From assembly GCA_025716855.1 (NCBI GenBank), contig JAIXMQ010000002.1, forward strand, positions 868,001 through 932,000: 64,000 nucleotides of DNA, written 5' to 3'. The stretch's first letter is position 1, and the number at the start of each line of letters is the position of its first letter. Positions 59,517-64,000 of the stretch are shown piece after piece. The notes beneath the pieces are model-generated. The model saw only the letters and a list, made by a program, of their open reading frames with translations. It searched no databases and was not told the origin of the DNA. Both the position numbers and the translations under genes were made by a program. The DNA comes from Pilaira anomala (Eukaryota > Mucoromycota > Mucoromycetes > Mucorales > Mucoraceae).

Positions 59517-61013
59517 ATGAATATAACAGAGTTACTTTTACCTCAAACATTACCTGTTCATCATTCACCTATTCATGATGATGATATTATGTCTATATGG
59601 GAAACTACACTCAAGAAAGCAGGATTTAATAGTAGATCATCAAATGATAGAAATAGTTTGACGGATACAATTTTAACACCTATGAATGGATCAGAATTTA
59701 TTAAGGGAAATATACCAGTTCATGTTAAAGTGATTGGAAGACATATGAATGGATCATTTCGATGTCATATTGGTACAAGTAAAGCATCTCGACCTATTCG
59801 TTCCACTGAATTATGTCGTCAAATGAGATTATTAGCTGTCTTTTTTCGTACAGAAAATTCAAAAAGTCCATTGGTATCACCCGAATTCATCTTTTTCCCT
59901 ACTTGGTTGCTCCATTTATTTAGATATACACAACATGGTGGTACTCCAGGTAGAACCGATGTTAGATTTCTTGAAAATGCAAATATGGCAAAAGAAGATC
60001 ATATCTATCGTTTAAATCATGTATTGAATACTTTATTTCGTTTTAATGTACATCAATTTGATCCAAACAAGTTGAAATCTGCTATTGAATTAGCTAATTT
60101 CTTGTTTGATAGTGCTGGTCTCGATTATTTGAATTTACCTCGTCCTTATTTCTCAAATGAAATTCAACCTTATGGTGTCAATCAACCTGCCATGTATTCT
60201 ACTCTACTTTTATTGTTACACTCTCCACGTCCAACTAAATTTAAACCCATGTGCTTTAATTGTAATACAAAACCTGCTTCAAGACGTAGATTATGTGTTG
60301 CTTGTTACCGTTATCAACTTAAACATGGTGAATCAAGACCTTTAAGATTGATTGTTGCTAACCGACCAGGCCCACGCACACATCACAGTCATCATCATCA
60401 GCAACATCAAGTTACGGAAGGTTATATGATGAAACCTAGCAACAACAACAACAACAACAACAACAATACCAATTTACCTGTGGTCTTTTATGCTCCTCCT
60501 CCTCCTCCTCCTCTTACAAAAGAAACAACACTTCGCTCTCAAAAGTTTTGTGCCAACTGTAATGTACGTGAAACACATCAATGGTATCGTAACTTGTGTG
60601 GTCATGGTCACTGGTGTGAAACCTGTAAAAGTTATTACCTTCGTCATACAAAAGTTAGACCACCAGAGTTATTTGTGAAAGCCGCTAAACGTAAAGTAGA
60701 TGTTCGAAACTTGGTGAATTGGTCTACTTGGTCTTGGGACGATATACCGATTGAAACAGTAGAGATTGCATCTGCTGAAATTCAAAATATGAATAACAAG
60801 AAACTTTCTCATTATTATCAACCCACTGATTATTATTTTGGTAATAACAGTAGTTGTGAGTCCTCTTCTTCTGCTACTTCTTCTCTTGTCTCTTCTCCTT
60901 CTACTCCTCCTTTACCTGGTGTCTCTTTTTATAAACCACTTGATCAAAGAAGATCTTCTTATTATTCAACTTGTTCTTCTTCTTCCTCTTCTTCTTCCAA
61001 CGTATGGCCATAA
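59517..61013 (+). CDS. GATA-type zinc-finger protein with one canonical and one shortened finger
   Basis: A single exon of 498 residues from MNITELLLPQ. The frame stays open 70 codons further upstream, but that part is Asn- and Phe-rich leader and I exclude it. Residues about 80-240 form an unrecognised globular domain (FFPTWLLHLFRYTQHGGTPG). Two zinc motifs follow: C246-x2-C249-x10-C260-x2-C263 with YRYQLKHGESRP, and C345-x2-C348-x18-C367-x2-C370 with QWYR and YYLRHTKVRP. The second has exact GATA spacing; the first lacks eight loop residues. Poly-Asn, poly-Pro and Ser-rich segments suggest a transcription factor. Confidence 0.8.
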   Translation: MNITELLLPQTLPVHHSPIHDDDIMSIWETTLKKAGFNSRSSNDRNSLTDTILTPMNGSEFIKGNIPVHVKVIGRHMNGSFRCHIGTSKASRPIRSTELCRQMRLLAVFFRTENSKSPLVSPEFIFFPTWLLHLFRYTQHGGTPGRTDVRFLENANMAKEDHIYRLNHVLNTLFRFNVHQFDPNKLKSAIELANFLFDSAGLDYLNLPRPYFSNEIQPYGVNQPAMYSTLLLLLHSPRPTKFKPMCFNCNTKPASRRRLCVACYRYQLKHGESRPLRLIVANRPGPRTHHSHHHQQHQVTEGYMMKPSNNNNNNNNNTNLPVVFYAPPPPPPLTKETTLRSQKFCANCNVRETHQWYRNLCGHGHWCETCKSYYLRHTKVRPPELFVKAAKRKVDVRNLVNWSTWSWDDIPIETVEIASAEIQNMNNKKLSHYYQPTDYYFGNNSSCESSSSATSSLVSSPSTPPLPGVSFYKPLDQRRSSYYSTCSSSSSSSSNVWP

Positions 61014-61174
61014 AGAAAAAGAAATCTTTTTTTTTTTTTTATGTGACAAGAATTAATCAAGTTATGCTCAGTTATATGATTCCCCCCATCCCCCACCCTC
61101 TTTATGCTTTTATATATATGTATGTATGTTTTATATGCTCTATATATTCTGTTAATTCAATAAAAAATAAATCA

Positions 61175-61219
<45 letters not shown>

Positions 61220-61382
61220 TCATGTTATGGAATACTTCAAACTTTGTGACAAGTTACACATAAAATTCCCCAACAAAGAAATTACTTGTAATTAATTAAA
61301 TAAAAAGTCCTTTAATTATAATAAAATCGGGTATAAACAAATGTACAAAAGAGATAAATAAAGGTTTGGTTTCTGTGGCAGT
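61014..61382. other. Convergent intergenic region
   Basis: Contains an A39 run (61177-61215) after AATAAA-like motifs, consistent with 3' ends of the flanking convergent genes. Confidence 0.6.
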
Positions 61383-62455
61383 TTATGTAGACATACCATT
61401 ATCATTAATCATGGTAATAAAATGCTCTGAGTACAAAGAAAAAAAAAAAAAAAACGTGAGTACAAAGAATAATAAGGGAGGTTAAATTCTTACCCAAAGG
61501 TAAATCACTTGCTAATAAGTCCATGGTTTGTGTTGTTGTTGTTGTCATAGTCTCTTCTTCATGATTCATAGAAGAAAAGAAATCACGATAGATATCATCC
61601 AGATGGACTTGATCTTCAGACTCCATAAAAGCTTTATCTACACACAACTGTTGATGAGCCAAAGTAGTAGGATCAGGAAAATGTTCAGGATATTGATCTC
61701 TTTGAATATACATTTGTTTTCTTTGATTCATGACCTGAATTAATTTTTTACCCAAATTCACTTTAATCTCTAACCTATTATCCAATCCGGACGGTTGTTT
61801 ATGGTTTGGACACAAGAACCAATAATGTTTATAAAATGAGGGTGGCACAAACCATGCGTCTGGGTTGCCAAGTTCGCCACCTAAAAACACTGCATTCTCT
61901 TGAAGGTAACAAAACAGTTGATTGGCATCGTAAAAGTCTTGAAATAATATCATGTGATCTCTTATAGCTGCTCCTGGAACCACGTCAATTCGAGTATCAT
62001 GAGGAGTACTACGTTGTAACTCGGCTAGTTAATAATAATAAAAAAAGTGTGTGTGTGTGAGTAAAAAAAAAAAAAAAAAAAAAAAAAAATATTAATTGCG
62101 TGCTTCTCTTCTTACTGGGGATAAATAATGCCCGTGTACCCGCATCATAGTTTCTAACTGCTCTCATTTGTTGAATAGCATCTAAAGGTGTCATGGGAGG
62201 AAATGACTTTTTATTTGAATCTTCTTTTTCTGAAGGTTGAAATGGAGGAGTAGTTTGACGAGGTAAACCCGTCTTGGGATCTAATAATAATAATGTATCA
62301 TCTGTTGGTGTAGTAGTAGTAGTAGTAGTAGTAGGTGTATCTGTATTCGTTGCACAAAAGGGGTTTGGACCAACCAAATCAGTATTTAATAACTGTTGAA
62401 AAAATGGTGTTTCCAAATGACTTGCTAATTGAGGAGCAATAGAAGAAAGTGAATT

Positions 62456-62486
<31 letters not shown>

Positions 62487-63145
62487 GCAGAAGCAGAAGC
62501 ATCACTATAGTTCATATCAAAATCAATATCTTCTTTTAGATCATCCGAATAGCAAGAAAAAGATTCTGAACTACAACTGCTAATACTATGAGGTGAGGGA
62601 GATAAAATAGAAGAAGGTGGATCGATCTGATCGTCACCACCAAATGAAGAAGGCTGATCTGAAAGATTAATTATATTTAAATGTTTATCCAGAAACAACT
62701 CCAATTGTTGAGGTACACCCTTTGTTTTAGAAAAAGTCAATTTATCAGACCCTATTTCATCAGTAAGACCCGTATCATAAAACTTGGGTACATCTACTTG
62801 ATTAGCAATGCAAGCCATTTTCAAAGTCAATGCATAACCCTTTAAATAATTCGTTTCAAATTTTAATTCTTCGACTCGTTTTTGAAGACGTCGATTATCA
62901 CGTAAAGCACAGTCTCGTGCATAAATACATTTCTTCACCAAACTTTCTGCATCTCGCATCTCGCGTCTCTTTCGTTCTCTGAATGCTCTTTGCGCTGCTC
63001 GGTTTTGTGCTTTACGTTGTGCGGGTGAAGGTGGATTGGGCTTTCGGCCTGGCTTCTTACGGGGACGAATAGGGCGTCCTTGAGTGTCTAAATTACCCAA
63101 TTCAAATTCAGGGTCAAAATGTTCAAAAGCAATTGTATCAGACAT
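61383..63145 (-). CDS. Yap-like bZIP transcription factor with DUF3425-like domain
   Basis: Exons 63145..62116, 62024..61494 and 61426..61383 give 534 residues. The basic region RKAQNRAAQRAFRERKRR (residues 44-61, Asn48, Gln52, Phe55, Arg56) has the fungal AP-1/Yap signature, followed by a leucine-zipper-like helix. Residues about 345-500 contain RIDVVPGAAIRDHMIL, YDANQLFCYL and NPDAWFVPPSF, the pattern of the DUF3425 domain found C-terminal to bZIPs in filamentous fungi. Such factors act in stress responses. The Cys-rich redox domain of yeast Yap1 is not seen. Poly-Ala and poly-Thr tracts lie in the middle. Confidence 0.87.
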
Positions 63146-63733
63146 ATTTCTAATGAGGAATGTTTTTTTTTTTGAAAGGGGAATAGTTAAAATAGACTAT
63201 ATAAAATTTTAAAGAAAAAGGAGTTTTTTTTTTAAAAAAAAAGGAGAAAGGGGGTGGGGGGAGAAAAAAATATTTATACATTTTTTTTTCTGCTTTTCGG
63301 TGTATAAATACACTTTTTTTTGGGGGGGGGAGAGGGGAGAGGAAACACAACAATACTTAAAAGAGACTGACATAAGTCGATCAAGTCTTTTAAAGAGTTG
63401 TGGGAATAAATTCAAGTAAGTCACTTACACCCCCCGCGCGCGCGCGCGCACAAACACACAAACATAAACAAAACATAATACACACGCACACACATAGATT
63501 CACATGTAAACAACTTCTATTAATCCAGTTGTGTTTTTTAAGGGGGTTTCAGAGAGAAAGAGTGAGTGAGTGAGAGTGAGATCTGTGTGTGCATTGATTA
63601 ATTCTAAGGCTTTTTTAAACAATAACCAAGTATATATAAAAACTTAAAAAAAAAGTGAATCTCCCTTTTTTTTTTTTTCTTTTCTTCTTAACTCTTATCT
63701 CTTTTTGTTTATATATATATCTTAATTGTAATA
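63146..63733. other. Divergent promoter region with simple repeats
   Basis: No gene. It holds G-runs near 63250 and 63325, a (CG)n tract near 63435, (CA)n near 63455-63495 and GAGT repeats near 63565. It serves both the bZIP and the secreted-protein gene. Confidence 0.6.
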
Positions 63734-64000
63734 ATGAAATTCAGCACTTGTGTATTCAGTCTTTGTGTTTTAGTAGCATCAGCATCTGCCGCTTGTAGTT
63801 GTAGTTCATCCGATCAAGCTTGTATGGATAAATGTGGTAAGTTAAACATGACAAATTTGTTTTAGATACAAAAAAAGTAATATTTATTGTGTCATGGTAG
63901 TACTCGCTGCAAATTCTTGTATTGTTCAATGTAAAGATGGTGGTGATGCTTGCCAAAAAGCTTGTATTTCTTCTCACTGGTATGTTTTTTGTTTAAACGT
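63734..64000 (+). CDS. Secreted Cys-rich protein, 5' part (paralogue of 49565-50372)
   Basis: Exons 63734..63836 and 63901..63979 are visible; a GTATGT donor at 63980 leads out of the window. It starts with a signal peptide (MKFSTCVFSLCVLVASASAA), then CSCSSSDQACMDKC, the intron, and CIVQCKDGGDACQKACISSH. Cysteine spacing, the phase-1 intron after DKC/NKC and the following Val agree with the gene at 49565-50372. Whether it also has a Ser/Thr stalk and GPI signal cannot be seen. Confidence 0.8.

Overview
The window is nuclear DNA of a filamentous fungus, most likely an early-diverging one (Mucoromycota, probably Mucorales). It is AT-rich, with many homopolymer runs of 30 to 70 bases and short GT-AG introns of about 50 to 120 bases. 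Its gene set points the same way: a Twinkle-type mitochondrial helicase, SMG8, PQ-loop, EXPERA and XMAP215 proteins, and asparagine- and glutamine-rich transcription factors. I assembled gene models exon by exon by checking splice sites and reading frame. I ran no database search, so family names rest on motifs I recognise.

Layout. 0-5.7 kb: end of a CUE-domain gene, an oxysterol-binding protein, a hexokinase-like protein lacking catalytic residues, and a metallo-beta-lactamase-fold hydrolase. 5.85-13.43 kb: a composite palindromic repeat element. Two near-identical genes in opposite orientation, each with a D-x18-E-x-Q pattern like Rpn/PD-(D/E)XK nucleases, point away from a 2.6 kb satellite of 51-bp units that carry CACGTG. 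13.7-18.9 kb: PQ-loop transporter, TBC RabGAP, UXT prefoldin-like protein, EXPERA protein. 19-29.8 kb: an apparent gene desert that holds a family of at least eleven tiny genes and relics. They encode 11-30 residue peptides starting MG-x-C-x-S, a likely myristoylation plus palmitoylation signal, and share a promoter layout and 3' end. 29.9-36.5 kb: PPR protein, Twinkle, RNA polymerase III subunit RPC82. 36.9-39.8 kb: a third, shorter copy of the element inserted in a broken Tc1/mariner transposase. 39.9-50.4 kb: SMG8, a secreted inorganic pyrophosphatase, an outlying MG-x-C-x-S gene, a vacuolar amino-acid transporter, a GPI-type surface protein. 50.8-64 kb: a 2258-residue XMAP215 microtubule polymerase, a GATA-type zinc-finger protein, a Yap-like bZIP, and the start of a second cysteine-rich secreted protein.

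The housekeeping genes do not form one pathway, as is normal in a fungal genome. The two parts worth attention are the lipidated microprotein cluster (21.8-29.0 kb, outlier at 46.8 kb) and the palindromic nuclease-plus-satellite element (5.85-13.43 kb, short form at 37.4-39.46 kb). I know of no description of either. The limits are that expression, lipidation and mobility are inferred from sequence alone.
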